Both the position numbers and the translations under genes were made by a program. Below are positions 1 to 12,100 of a stretch of DNA of 64,000 nt, piece after piece. The DNA lies in the NCBI GenBank assembly GCA_023055505.1, contig JALIRH010000004.1, forward strand, positions 39,623,502 to 39,687,501, written 5' to 3'. The DNA is from Callipepla californica brunnescens (Eukaryota; Chordata; Aves; Galliformes; Odontophoridae). How positions within the stretch are numbered: position 1 is the first letter of the stretch; each line of letters starts with the position of its first letter. The notes under the pieces were generated by a model. It worked only from the letters and a program-made list of their open reading frames with translations. It was not told where the DNA came from and did no database searches.

Positions 1-3000
1 AGTTCAGTTGCTCATAAAACCTACATAAGTAAAGTACTCTTAATTGCTGTTATCTTGGTTTTCTATCAAGAATGAGAGACATGAAGAGGTGATTAAATAA
101 TCCAAAGACATGCTTAGGGGATTTTTGTACATTAAATGTTTAGTTGAATTGATTTATATACTTGTGACTACACTGAAACCTGCATTCAACAATACAATGA
201 AATCTGAAGCTATGCATGGCTTTAACAACCTCCTGGGGTCAAAGAATGGCTTGTAGCAATTTGAATAAGTTTTCTAAAATTACCCAAAGTTTAGTTCTGA
301 TAATTGTCTTGTAATGAGACATACAAAGCAACAAAAAACTGCTACTGGAAAGGTGAGGAGAAACTGGACTTCTCACTTGTGACCAAATCAATTGGTGGAA
401 AATGTCTGAGTTGTCTTAAGATATCTCCAAGTTCTCCTGTGCTGTTATATCTGCTACCACTTGCCTGTAATCATGCAGTAACCTGGTACTGTAAAGAAAT
501 GATGCATCTGCAGTTAGTTCCATGTTTTTGTATCAGTCAGCTATCCTGTAAAGTACCTTTTAAGACAAATACTAATGAAACAGCTTTTGCATCTTTAATA
601 AAATGTGTTGCTTTCATAGGTTTGCTTCTCCGTTGTACTTGAGGGATTCCCTCATATTGAAAATCCAAGCACAGGCTTGATTTTCCTGGGGGGGCGGAGG
701 AGTGGGAAAAAGCAAGTTATTCCTTATGCTACACTTGTTCACTTTTCACATCATCTGGCTGCAGCATAAGCCTGCAGTGAACTGTCTCCATGACCCCTCT
801 GTCTGAGAGTGCTAAAGAACTGCAGATGAGTAAAAGAAAGGAATTACCTGAAAATCAAATGATGTGTCTGGGACAGTGCAAACTTGAGTAATCCATTCTT
901 AGCCTTCTATGTTGCCTAGACTCTACAATGCATAGGTTTTCCTGGAGGCAAAGCAACTAGGTAGTGATGGAAAGTAAACTAAGGAACTCAAGACTACTGA
1001 TGTGCAGTGGCTATTTCATGGTTTTACTTCTGAGCTGCTGAGACAATTGGAAGTTTTGTTGTTCTTTTCTTTTGTAAAGAAAAGCATTATGGAAAGATGG
1101 GTACAAGACTATACAGAGCAACAGTCTCCTGCCAAGTGTTGCTAGCAAACCACTGTCTCCTGCTTTCCTGTTTCTGAACAGAATCTTTGGGCAGGCTTAG
1201 AGCTGCTGTGGGGTAATGGGACTGCTTTGGTCACACAGTGACAGCAGAGGTGGCAACAGTGGCAGAAACTCCATATACTTGTGTTTTTGGACACAACTGG
1301 CTGCCCATGTCTTTGTGGTAACTGCCTATGGCACAGTTGTGCCATAGTATTTTCCTTTTTTTCTTTTTCTTTATTTCCCTCCTACTAACAAAGCTCAGAA
1401 AAGAAATAACGGTAAGTCTCCATGCTTAATAGGACTGTGATCAAATGATAAATGTTAAGGACATATTCCATACCTCACAGCAGCATACATGGTCAGCATC
1501 TTTTAACGTAAGTGGTGAACCAGAAACTTCTCCATTTATTAAGCCTCAGAGCACATCACAGCTGTGCAATGAATTTTTTTCCTCACAAAGCTTGTTTGAG
1601 AGCTGTGCTCTGGAATTTGTGTCCAATTCCTTCACAGTTGTGTTTCAGGTTAATGGTCTCACAACACAACTGAACTCAGCACGCAGTAGACTTTCCTTCC
1701 CTGTGTTTGTCTTGAATATTGGAACAGATGAAATGTGAGGCAAGCAGTGTTCAAAGTCACTCTGATGTCAGAGTAACTTTTCTATCGAGATTGTTAAGTG
1801 TAACTGAACGAAACACAAATTACTTTCTTTTAGTTGTTGTATGCTCCTGAATTTATAAAGCTTGTTACTAAATGAGGAGTCAGTTTATCATTCTATAGAT
1901 TCCTGATGGAAATAATTATCTTCTCTCACCACTGAGAATCAATGCAATAAACTATTCTTGAGATCTATCCTACCAAAGATAGGTGTTTAAAAATGTTCTC
2001 TGCATGAGTAATTGTTTTCTGTGTTATCTGAAGAGAGAAATAGATTTACATTCCAGAAACAATTGCAGTCTGCTAAAATTGGCCACTTTCACGAAAGCCA
2101 ATTAATTTTTTTTTCCTGTTTTCCACATAAGAGTTCAATTTTGATATGGAAACTATCTTGAGTCACAGTGGTATAGGGTCAAACTTATCAGAATATATTT
2201 TCTGGTCATTCATCATTGTGCTGTGTGGGTCTTGACTTGTTTCTTGCTTCTTCCCCTTACTAGAAACGTGTCCTGCCTGTTTATTTTCTTTTTGATTATT
2301 ATTATTATTATTTCGTTTTTACTATAGCTTTCACACCACTGAGTGCAAGTTCTTTAACCTTCTCATCTTTTCCTCTCAGAGTGGGTTTTTCCAATGTCTG
2401 AAATTTCTCCTTATGTCTGAGAGTGCTGATCTGAGGTGCTGGGGTGATCAGGGGAGATTCTGGTTTGGGTTTGATTAGAAAGCCAATCACCTCGATGAAG
2501 GATCTGCATCAGATTTGCCCCATTAATAATGGTTAACAGGATGGTTAATCTGAATAATAATACCCAATCCTGGTAATAGAATGGCCCAGTTCTTTTGCTC
2601 ATCACCAGTTGTGCTGGGACTGTGCCTCCTTTGTTGTTTTCAAGAACGAGAGAATGAATGCTGAACTGTGCTGGTGAGTAGATAACGTTAATGTTTTTCA
2701 AAGGGAGACCATATTAACTTAATGCAAAGTTTATTTCTTATCAGTAAACCTGTAAGATATTTAGGACTGTTGCTCTGATCTGTACCCATGGTCCTTATAA
2801 ATGTAACTCTGAAAAGCATGGTTAAATGCCTTATTACTGCATGGAATTACAGAACAGTACAACAGAAGTTTAAGTGTTTGCTTTGTCTCTTTTATGCAAG
2901 TAAAGACAAATTCCAAAGTCTTGCCCATGAAAAAAGAAGGAGTGTGTAAGAACAGTAGAGGAGAACACAGTATTTCTGTGTTCTTATGGTCTTGACAAAC

Positions 3001-3603
3001 ACAGCAGAGGAAAAATGAAGTATTAACTTCAAGGACAGAGTGGGTTGGGGGAAGCTGGGGGCAAAGTTGTTAAAATAGTCGTCATGAGAGATACTTCATC
3101 TACACAGCAATGAAGTCTGCTGCTCCTGCATTTGTAACTGTACTTTTTAACAGATGCAGCCTTTTGCAATAAATAAATGAAGTGCGTCTTTAAATATAAA
3201 TGTCAGATAATTTGTGTGTGGCAAAATAAAGGTGTTTTTTAGTCAATCTTTTCTGTTTTCAGTAAATATTTGCTTCCTGTAATGTTTGCCATGACATTTA
3301 ATAATTTAAAACTACGATAACTATGCTGAGCTTACTCTCCAAAAAGCCGAGGTAGATTTAATAAAACCAGGCAGCGAATAGATAAATGATACAAATGAAT
3401 TCCTATTTGAAGCACAAGCTGTGCCAGGAAAAGAGAACAGTGTTCTTCTGGAGTATTTATTTCTACTTCATTAACTGCTGAGAGTATAGCCTTCATATGT
3501 GCAAGCCAGGGATTTTCTTCTAGTTATCTCAGGTAAAAACTGCAGGGCTCTTTTGTACTTTAACTATGTGTTTAAGGCACATATGTTAAATGTGGTCAAA
3601 TGC
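1..3603. other. Unique AT-rich non-coding DNA
   Basis: No recognisable gene, RNA gene or transposon is visible. Open frames are below about 115 codons, lie on both strands and show no known domain or codon pattern. The stretch holds a 22-bp palindrome at 1326-1347, a pyrimidine-rich tract just after it (about 1350-1385) and a short ATT microsatellite near 2296-2313. G-rich runs near 690 are too short to call. The sequence is probably intergenic or intronic. Confidence 0.6.
1326..1347. repeat. Perfect 10-bp inverted repeat, 2-bp spacer
   Basis: The left arm CTATGGCACA (1326-1335) is the exact reverse complement of the right arm TGTGCCATAG (1338-1347), with GT between them. Such a tight palindrome could form a cruciform or be a symmetric protein-binding site. 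Neither role can be shown from sequence. It sits next to a T/C-rich tract. Confidence 0.85.
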
Positions 3604-3860
3604 TGTTTTACATCGATCACTCTGGAAGTAATACCTCCTATTCGTTTCAAGGGAAACTACAACATACACAAAGAGGACAGTAGCTCTATTTGATAGAGTG
3701 AATTCTCAGCTACAATATGCTTTTTTGAACCATTAGCTGTGCATTTGCACCAGCCATGAACAAGAGTATGCATTCAGTGCTCATAAAAAACTGTGCCAAT
3801 GGAGGTGGCACACCATTTCCTAGTTGCTATGATAGTGTCATTGCTATGAAAATGGACCTC
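3604..3860 (+). mobile_element. Mariner-type element, 5' portion (Galluhop/Mariner1_GG-like), truncated
   Basis: From about 3610 the sequence carries the terminal motif ACTCTGGAAGTAATACC. Internal blocks follow that also occur in the fuller copy at 4820-5353: GGGAAACTACAACATACAC, then a TTTGATAGAGTGAATTC block and a CCAGCCATGAACAAGAG block. These match what I recall of the chicken mariner Galluhop (Tc1/mariner superfamily). Homology stops near 3860, so the 3' half and 3' inverted repeat are missing. No transposase reading frame survives. The family assignment is from memory; the relationship to the second copy is visible directly. Confidence 0.7.
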
Positions 3861-4747
3861 GCTCTATCATGTTGCAAGGGAAAGTTTGTTTTCTCTTGAG
3901 GAGGTATGCAGCACTGACTTCTGTGGAGAGGACGATATGCCAATTGAACTGACAGATTGTTTTTGTAATTTACTCGATCCAATTGTTTATTTAATCGTCC
4001 TTAGTATTCCTCTAGTGTATGTGGACACGTGGAATTCATCCAACAGGCAGAATGCAATTGCCCTAATATATTTTCTACTTTAAACGTATATCCTGCTTCT
4101 GAAAAGAAAATGGTGGATTTGACTAAATTTTAGTGACTAAAGTGATCTGTATGTTTATGGTCTTAGCACTGAGAGAAGTTCATGGAGCAGACTAGAAAAT
4201 TGTGTAGAATATGAAGCTTAGGATATTCTGGGAAAATTTAATCTAAAAAAAATCTTTTGGCGTAAACTGGAATTATTAAATGATAGTTCTTCTGAGCTCC
4301 AGTTATTAAATTCTATTTTTGCAGGCCCCAGTGCATGGTGAAATATCCCATACGAATATTAGGAAATAAATTACTAATGTGGCAGTATCTCCCTCTACCA
4401 AAATCCTGGAGTCCCATGCTTATGCTTCTCTGATTACTATATGATTTATCTATTGCATCATAAGTTCTTTCAGATGGTAATAAAACATACACAAAAACAC
4501 ACTCATGAAAGTAAGTATAACCGCTAAGTATATAAAAAAGACATTATCTATCTCAATGAACTTGCTCAGAGCGGTAAGCAAGGGCAGAAACTACCAGTTG
4601 TTAGCTAGGAAGCTTTCACTTTTGAAGTGGAAACAGACTTGCAAATATAGTCATGTTTGCTCTTCGGAGCATTTTTATCTTTACCCAGAGGTGAGTGTTG
4701 GTTCTTTTCTGCCTTAGCTATTATCTCCTGTACTATGTACTATCTGT
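3861..4747. other. Unique DNA between two mariner copies
   Basis: No gene or named repeat is recognised in this roughly 0.9 kb spacer. A short direct repeat of the type ATTATTAAAT occurs twice near 4271-4315 (GAATTATTAAAT and AGTTATTAAAT). Open frames of up to 70 codons have no recognisable family. Confidence 0.5.
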
Positions 4748-4819
4748 GCCATGGGTGTCCAACCTTTTGGCTTGCATGGGTCACACTGAGTGAAGAGGAA
4801 AATTCTTGGGCTGTATATA
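4748..4819 (+). mobile_element. Probable hAT (Charlie-like) terminal fragment, interrupted by mariner
   Basis: The motif GGTGTCCAACCTTTTGGCTT, then a GGGTCACACTGAGTGAAGA block and TTCTTGGGC, resembles the end of a Charlie-type hAT element as I recall it (hAT ends read like CAGTGGTNNCCAACC). Homology ends at the TA-rich junction where the mariner element starts. The likely continuation, an ATAAAATATATAAAA-like stretch, reappears after the mariner at about 5352. This supports insertion of the mariner into an older hAT copy. The name is tentative; a consensus search would decide it. Confidence 0.4.
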
Positions 4820-5353
4820 CATAGGTCACCCTGAAAGCAGTGCCTTCTACTTCTTTCCATAGAACCTGCAACAGATACAAAAACACGATAACGCTATTTA
4901 ATACAGCACATTCACTGCTACAAAACACTATTATTTGTCACAATCACCACCATGAACTAAGCACTTTCACCAGTGATGAAAAAAATCCTGTGTGCCGCAC
5001 TCATAAAAATCTGCACGAGTGGAAATGACCCACCGTCACCACTGCTGAAATGCAACACCCATCACCTCACTGTGCTCATATGCACTGTTTGATAGCCATA
5101 AATATTCAGCAAGTGTCAATGAATATCAGTGGGTTTCACTATTTCTGCATGGAGAAATTCAATTCCACACCTTTGCTTTGTTCGCATTTCTGTTATACAG
5201 CACTTTTCAGACAGTCCCTCTGCTGACGTGTCACATGGCAACAAAGTGTAATGGAATACTGTCAGGAAGGTTCAGCCTCCACTACCGTAGCACCAACATC
5301 CACCTCTGATGTCATGGGCCAACACAAGAAAATAGGAGGTGTTATTTTTGGAG
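4820..5353 (+). mobile_element. Mariner-type element, both ends present, internally deleted (Galluhop-like)
   Basis: The left end (about 4822-4850) carries CACCCTGAAAGCAGTGCC. The right end (about 5330-5352) read on the minus strand gives GCTCCAAAAATAACACCTCC. These align as diverged inverted repeats of about 28 bp. The element is about 530 bp, far shorter than a roughly 1.3 kb autonomous mariner, so it is an internally deleted, non-autonomous (MITE-like) copy. The flanks are TA-rich, as expected for mariner TA target sites. Its first 220 bp align with the copy at 3604-3860 in the same orientation. No transposase frame is left. Confidence 0.7.
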
Positions 5354-6835
5354 CAAAACTCATAAAATATATAAAATAGTTCATGTATGTAAATAACAAA
5401 TGTGACCTTATTTTTGTGAAAGTATAACATCAGTCTGGATCAATGAAATCAGTCGCAATGGGCATATTTGGTCTATGCCTTCTTTTCTAAGCTAAATGGG
5501 TAGATAAATACATAGCAAAAACTGTTGTTTCTTTTTTTATTTAGTAATATTTTAGTTGCTTAAATAGAAATTAATTTGTGATTTTACAATGAATTGCAAA
5601 GACAGCATTTGATTATAACTTGTTTCTGTCAAATAAGTAGATAGAAATATTCACTAGTTCACAATAGATTAGTGGACGTAGGCTGACTAGGATGCTCTGC
5701 TCCAGCATTATATACTATGTTCTTTATCTATGGTGAATAACAAAGGTTCTAACAGCTGCTAAAAGCTAATTGATTTGTTTTAACTCATGGTGTCTATACA
5801 GGTATTACTCAGCGTACAGAGGTTGGTCTGTGATCCCAGTATTGAGGGAGATACAGTATCAAGAAGATCAGTGATTCCCTTTTATATTTACGCTAGCTGT
5901 TGTGTAACAGCCCTCTCATTTCCAGCAGAACTTGGCTTCTATCACCTTCTCCAAATACTTTCACAATTTTTTCCTTGTCAGCGGCCTTTGAGAGTCATTG
6001 TTGAGGAAAATGTTTATGTGGAAAACCTCTGGATCAAGTATGTTTTATAATTCCTCCAACTCATTTAATAAAACTTGGACCTTGTCATACCTTGAATCTA
6101 TTATCAAGCCTTGAATGCATGCCACTTCAGTGTTGATTTCTGAAGTGATTGTTAAATCTAACACAACTGTTGGGCTGTGAGAACTTCCACATATGATGCT
6201 TTCAACACATTCTCTGATTTATCTAGTCTCATGGTCCTAGTTTTTTTAATTGAGTGCAAAGTTAATATTTGAAGCCTTAATGTAAGGTATGAAGAGTCTG
6301 CAAATCCAAACAAATCAACACTTGTTGAATATACCCAGCTCTTGTTGACTGTTCTGCTAGTGCTGAACTTGTCATAGTACGAATACAAATGTGTGAATTG
6401 ATATAGTATGTCTGAAATTATTTTTTTTTGTTGTTCATAAAGAATGTTCTTCTGGGGCTTTCATGCTTGTCTGGTTTCATCAGGTCCAGGGGATATGTAA
6501 GTGTCTCAGCTGTTATGTCACTTACGACACTAGCTGATTTATAGTGGAAGTATAGGTTCTACTGATACTCAGTATGGGCTAAAAGCTGAATGTAAAGCTC
6601 AAATGTTAATCGTTTCTAACTTTAAACCTGTATTTCAGTGACAATGCAGTAATGAAATTATTAGAAAAATACAAACATTATGAACATTTCTCTAACCCAG
6701 AAATGTTGCAGACTAGAAGTTTGTTTTCAAGGATGTTCAAGATGATTAAAAAAAAAAAAGGCAAAAAACAAATCTCAATGGTTTAGGGGTCAGATAATTC
6801 TTCACACTTAGTCATACTGTGTAATGCAAATTATT

Positions 6836-6852
6836 AAAAAAAAAAAAAAAAA
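6836..6852. repeat. Poly(A) run, 17 A
   Basis: Uninterrupted A17. There is no clear retroposed body upstream and no flanking duplication that I can see, so it is treated as a simple repeat and not as the tail of a processed pseudogene. Confidence 0.8.
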
Positions 6853-9089
6853 GAAGTCTATAACCTGGTGAGTTCAGTAAAAATGAATATAGTAGTGCAG
6901 ATATCAATCCAGGGTTCCAAAATTCTTTCCAGAAAATCTAAAATTACTCTGTGAAGATGGAACTCTATTTTATTACTGTTACATTTTACAGGCTGCAAAC
7001 ATAAGGAATTAAGACACAGAGAGTATAATTTTTACTCAGTGTCATCAGTAGAGCAAAGATCAGAACCTAGAAATTCATATTTCTCGTCTCTGTTTTCACA
7101 GTATGAAGGTGTAAAACCAGATAATCTCTGCATTAAGATATTCTTTCAGAAGCATTACCAATCCTCTCTTTCTTATCTTCCATTAATTTGTTCTGGGTTA
7201 TTCTGTAGATAAGCAGATCTGTTCTCAGTGTATCTTTCTTTCCTGACAACAGAATATTGGCGAGGTACTATCTCTGATATTGCTCTGCTTCCACACTTGA
7301 CACTTTAGCCCACAGTGGCATTGCAGAGCACATGTCAGTTAAATAAGACTTCTAGCTTTTATCTGGTTATCACTGAACAGACAGTGATGGAGAGATCATT
7401 AGAGATTAAATTCACAGTCTCAGTATTCATCTGTACCCTCTTTTACCTATTAATCTAGGACATCTCTGAAATGTTTATCTGGCATTAGTAAGAATTTTCA
7501 TGTAGATATTGTTATTTTTATATGTCCTTACTGTAAGCTATAAAATATATCACAAAAATACATGAAATAAGCTATGAAACATTCCCCTAAACTAAGAATA
7601 CTTATGAATAAGGGAAACAATATTTAGAAGAAAAAAAGTGACAAATTAAAGCATTTTGAGATATGTTGGGATATTTCAGGAGCTATATTGATGGCATATT
7701 CCAGTCATTTGATTCTAGAAGCTAGGATAAGTTAGAGGTGTTGGATGTTTGGTGCTTACATTGAGATTTTTAGGAATACTGATGCTACTCTGAAATTGAG
7801 TCATTATAGATGTTTCCTAAGACGTGGAAGTCAACAGAGTTTGAATGGGAGGCCAGTTTGACAGATGATTTTATGTTAGACTCGCTTTGGATTTTCCTGG
7901 ATTATTAATAGAAATTTTCACATATGGTGCACCAGCAGAATCTACCCTGATGTTGTGAATGGTGGTAGCTCCAGGTCATCTGGAAAGTACTGAAGTTGGA
8001 AAGAGAAATTTCTGAGCTACATTCCATTTGATAAGGTACTTGTAAAGATCCGTTGTTTCTTCCCAGGGAACCTAAGATTCAGGACTCATTAGACAGAAAA
8101 ATCTTGAAAGTTTATTAAAAAGATAAGGTTATTACTGTGGACTCTCTATGAACTGAAACACAGTGTATCTATCAGCACACTTGAATGTAAATTTATTATT
8201 CATACCTCAAATTCTGAAGTCATGAAGACTAATTTAATCCAATTTTAACATAGAATTCTAGAGCTAGTGTAGACTGAGCAATCTGACTGATCCTAATGGA
8301 GCATATGAAATATTCCTGGAAAAGCTTTTCATTCAATGCTGAATTTTGGGGAAGCCTAAATGATTACCCTCTAAACATAAAATGCAATCCATGACAAATC
8401 TTCTTCTTCAAACTCAAACCTGACCTTGCACAATCCGTTATAATGGGGACTGAGGGGGATTTACCCTGAGGCAAAGACTCCTGCTCCTTGCAGCACTGTG
8501 GGAGGAAGGCATTCTTGGGGTTGGATGGTGAAGAGGAGCAGTGCTTCATGCGGTCCCTCCATATGTCATGGCCATACGTCAGACCTGGTGGATTGAGTGC
8601 TTACACAGCTCAGCAGCTGGCTGAAACCAGGTGGTGGCCAGGAATGATGGAATGAATTGTGACTGAAGTCAGACATGTACACACAGGTAGGCAAGTAATT
8701 GAAAAGTTGTAAAATAATCCTCTGACTGGCTGCAGCTTCTGTTATAAAGTTTCAAATGCTTTTGAAGGGAATTAGAGGAGCTGTGAAGGAGAAAAGTATC
8801 AAATTACCAGTACTAGGAATGATTATGTTAATACATTGCTGAGCTTCCAAGTGTACCCTATGGGATCTCGATGTTTACAGAGCTGTGAGCAAGCTTTTTC
8901 TCAGCTAGGTACTCATATACCTAAAAAAAAATAAAATCAGCACATCTTCCCTGAGCCGAAGATTCTCAGGGCTTGCTAAACAGCACAGATGGGGAAATTC
9001 CTGGGGATACTTGATCACTTGAGAGATTTGCGCCAATACTTGATATCTAAGTCAAAAGTCAGTGAATTGTCCTACCTTCATTATCTCAA

Positions 9090-9160
9090 AACAAGCAAAC
9101 AAACAAACACACTAAAAAAAAACCCACAGACACACACAAAAACAAACAAACAAACAAAAG
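9090..9160. repeat. AAAC/CA-rich microsatellite
   Basis: Two runs of CAAA units (about 9096-9110 and 9138-9159) are separated by an A-run and a CACACA stretch. This is low-complexity sequence of the kind that recurs at 20481, 23424, 27468 (as GTTT), 38130 and 58255. Confidence 0.85.
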
Positions 9161-12100
9161 ACCCAGATATTTGAAAGAAGTTTCTTTTCCCTATTTCTTC
9201 TGGCTTCTTCAGTTAAATCATTTTTTTTCCTGGTTTCAGATGTGTATAATATAAATAACACATTTGCTGATTGCCCAAAGCTTTCTGCAGTTCATGGTAA
9301 CAAGCTTTCATCCATGTTGCTTTGCCTGTCTGCCTCAAGGTGAGATGAGCTGTGTCCTAGCAGCACCTGTTTCCTGTTCTTGACTGCTGTGGGAGCCAAG
9401 ACATCCATCATCCATATCCCTGTTGGAAAAATTTAAACCCTGAATTGCACAGCTTAGTTATCTGACCTAGTCCTTGTAGGCTGGTGCGTATCTGTGTTAA
9501 AATAATGTAATAGGTTAATATTTTGCAACCTTTCTTTCAACTTCTCTTACATTTTATGCATAATCTAGGCCACAGATTCCTGTTTTTGCTATCTGAATAC
9601 CACAAAGGCCTTGTGATGTACTAATAAATAGCTTTAATTCCTGCTAGGCACAAACTCGCTTGTTCTGCGCTGCTTTAAAGTCACTGCTGGAGGCATGGCA
9701 ATTTGCAATGGTGTGTCATATTACCACTTTCTTAGATCAAATACCTTCCTTTTTTAGGCAAAAGGCTGCATGCTGAATGCCTACAGGATCTCTGCCAGTT
9801 TTGCAAGTGACCCTGAGCAGCTGGTGGGAGAGATTTCAGCAGAAGCTCTGCTCTTCCTTTGTGGCTCTGGGCTGGGGATGCTCAGTCCAGATGGAATCTG
9901 CAAACCATTCAGATGCCAAGCTCAAATAAGCTTTTAGTGTGCATGTGTAAAGTAGGACTCTTCTAGCTTTGGAAACTGAAAATTTTGGCAGATATTCCTG
10001 GAAACAGAAGAATTCAATACCCCTCCAAAATCAAGCAATTTCTCAAAAGTGAGCAGGCCTTTATTTGAAAAATGAGAAATTATGAGTGTCACCTTGAAGA
10101 AGTGCACTTGCTGAGCTTTTTATTTATTTATTTACTCATTTTGGTTTAAAATTGAAAAAATATGGCAACAAAAAAGCCATATGATGTTTCAGGACACTTT
10201 CCAAATTTCAGACCAAAGCATATACCTACCAAACGAAATCCCAGTGGCCCAAATAAGTGTACAAAGTAGTTTCTGCAAAGGGACACAAGAGATATAGGCA
10301 GTACAACAAACACTGCTTATATAGTATTGATAGTGCTTCTAAAGATGCATGGATCATCAATTATAATGTTTGTAGAGAACAAGTAGGAGTCAAGTTTGAG
10401 TCTTACTCTGCAAGATGCAAGTTCACATTCAGGAAATGGGGCTTTTCTGACTTTCCTAAACACACATGCACTGCTGGGGACCTTCATGCCCTGCATAAAT
10501 GCTAAGCTCTCCCATTGTGGTCCAAACTAATTCTGATCTTTTAAAAATGCACAAGCTCTAAATGCATACAGGAATACCCCTAAAAGAATGATCTTTAGTA
10601 GATCTTGAGGCAGCTGGTATTAGTAAATATTTTATGCACCTTGGTGTACCGACTCAGACTAGACCCTTGCGTGCTACGTGGAGCCAGATGTGAAAGCTAC
10701 TTGTGTAATTTAGTTGTGTTGTCATCTTGGGTTAGAAAGATGAGCATTCCTTTGCCATTATGGCATTGTGGATTGCCCTTTGGTGTGGGCAGAATCAACT
10801 AGAAAGGAGTCTTCTTGGACTTGAGATGGGGTCTGAACAGTGAAAGGAGAGGCTCTGTTGTGCATTTTCAGAGCTGCTTGCTCTCCACCGCAACCATGGT
10901 TGGTATGTATGATACTGTGGCAAGTGGATCAGAGACTATGTGGACTGCACGGTTGGTAGGACCAAAATAAGGGTATTTGTGGGTGACAATGATACTAAGG
11001 ATATTTTGCAATGTGATGAAGTTCTTTGGCTAGACTAGGGGAGGCTTCTGAGGATATTGCTCTGGGAACAAGATAAGCACTTGGTGTGAACATTCATTTT
11101 AGTTGAAATCCGAGTTTTCTGAGCATCCCTCTAGGGATGTGTGCTTACAAATAAGGAATAGGAAGATTTTGTCTCTGAAGTGTTTATATCATCCCTTTTC
11201 TGCCATAAAAAAAAACAACAAAACACTTCATGAAGATAATATAAGTGTTATAAATGTCTTCTGTGGCCGTTTTTCTTACCTTCTATTTTTCTTTTTCTTT
11301 TGTATAAAATTATAACAATTGCCTGCACTCAGGGAACAGTGATCTGCCTGAAAATTACTTGGCTGCCCAGGAAAACCAGTCAGATTGTCTGGTGTAGAAA
11401 TAACCCTGATGTCCAGGTGGAAAGGGTATGCTCTGCTAATCTATATAATTACCAAATCTAGTATTTAGCAGAAATTGTAACAACCAAAGCAGAGACCTGC
11501 CTCCATGATCCCTAAGTGCAAATCCAAGCAGCCACTGGCCCATGTGTGCTGGTGTAGGAACTCCAGGCATGCCTGGCGATGCTTTGTACTTGGGAGCGCT
11601 GCTCCAGTGACTCTCAAGGCCACTCTTACAAATCTGTGGCATCCAGTCTTGAAGCATATCTTGAGGGCCTCCCTTGCATCTTGTTCAGTGGATCAGCATA
11701 ACTCATATCCACTAATTCAAGAGCAATGCTTCAAAATCATTTATTCATTGATTTCTTGTCCTCATTTAGTTTTTGCTGGAGTTATTCCCTTATTTATTTA
11801 TTTTTATTAACCTAAAAGCAGATCAGTCTTTATGTACAGTTTGGATGCATCCAGGGTGGCATTGGCACCTGAATGTAAACAATCTTACTTGTCCTGGGGG
11901 CAGGTTCGTGGTATATGTCACCCTATTAAACAGTCTTCAACAAGATTAGAAATTTTAAAAAGGCAATTGTAACTTGAAGCAAATATCAGCCTAATTATTT
12001 GTGATAACATCTGTCATGTATTTAAGGCAAGCCCCTGGAATAAGACAACAGTTTGATTATTCCCCACCACCACCTTTTTTTTTTTCTCCTCCTTTTCTCA

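Noticed and set aside
6836..6852. Poly(A) run as the tail of a processed pseudogene
   Set aside because: No coding or UTR-like body with similarity to a known gene lies upstream, and no flanking duplication was seen.
8060..8130. Possible antisense LTR end (AAGTTTATTAAAAAG-like poly(A) motif)
   Set aside because: Only one short AT-rich motif resembles an LTR. There are no TG/CA ends, body homology or target duplication.
9090..9160. A/C-rich repeats considered as a CRISPR array or satellite
   Set aside because: Units are 4 bp with no spacers. It is an ordinary microsatellite, and CRISPR arrays are not expected in a vertebrate genome.
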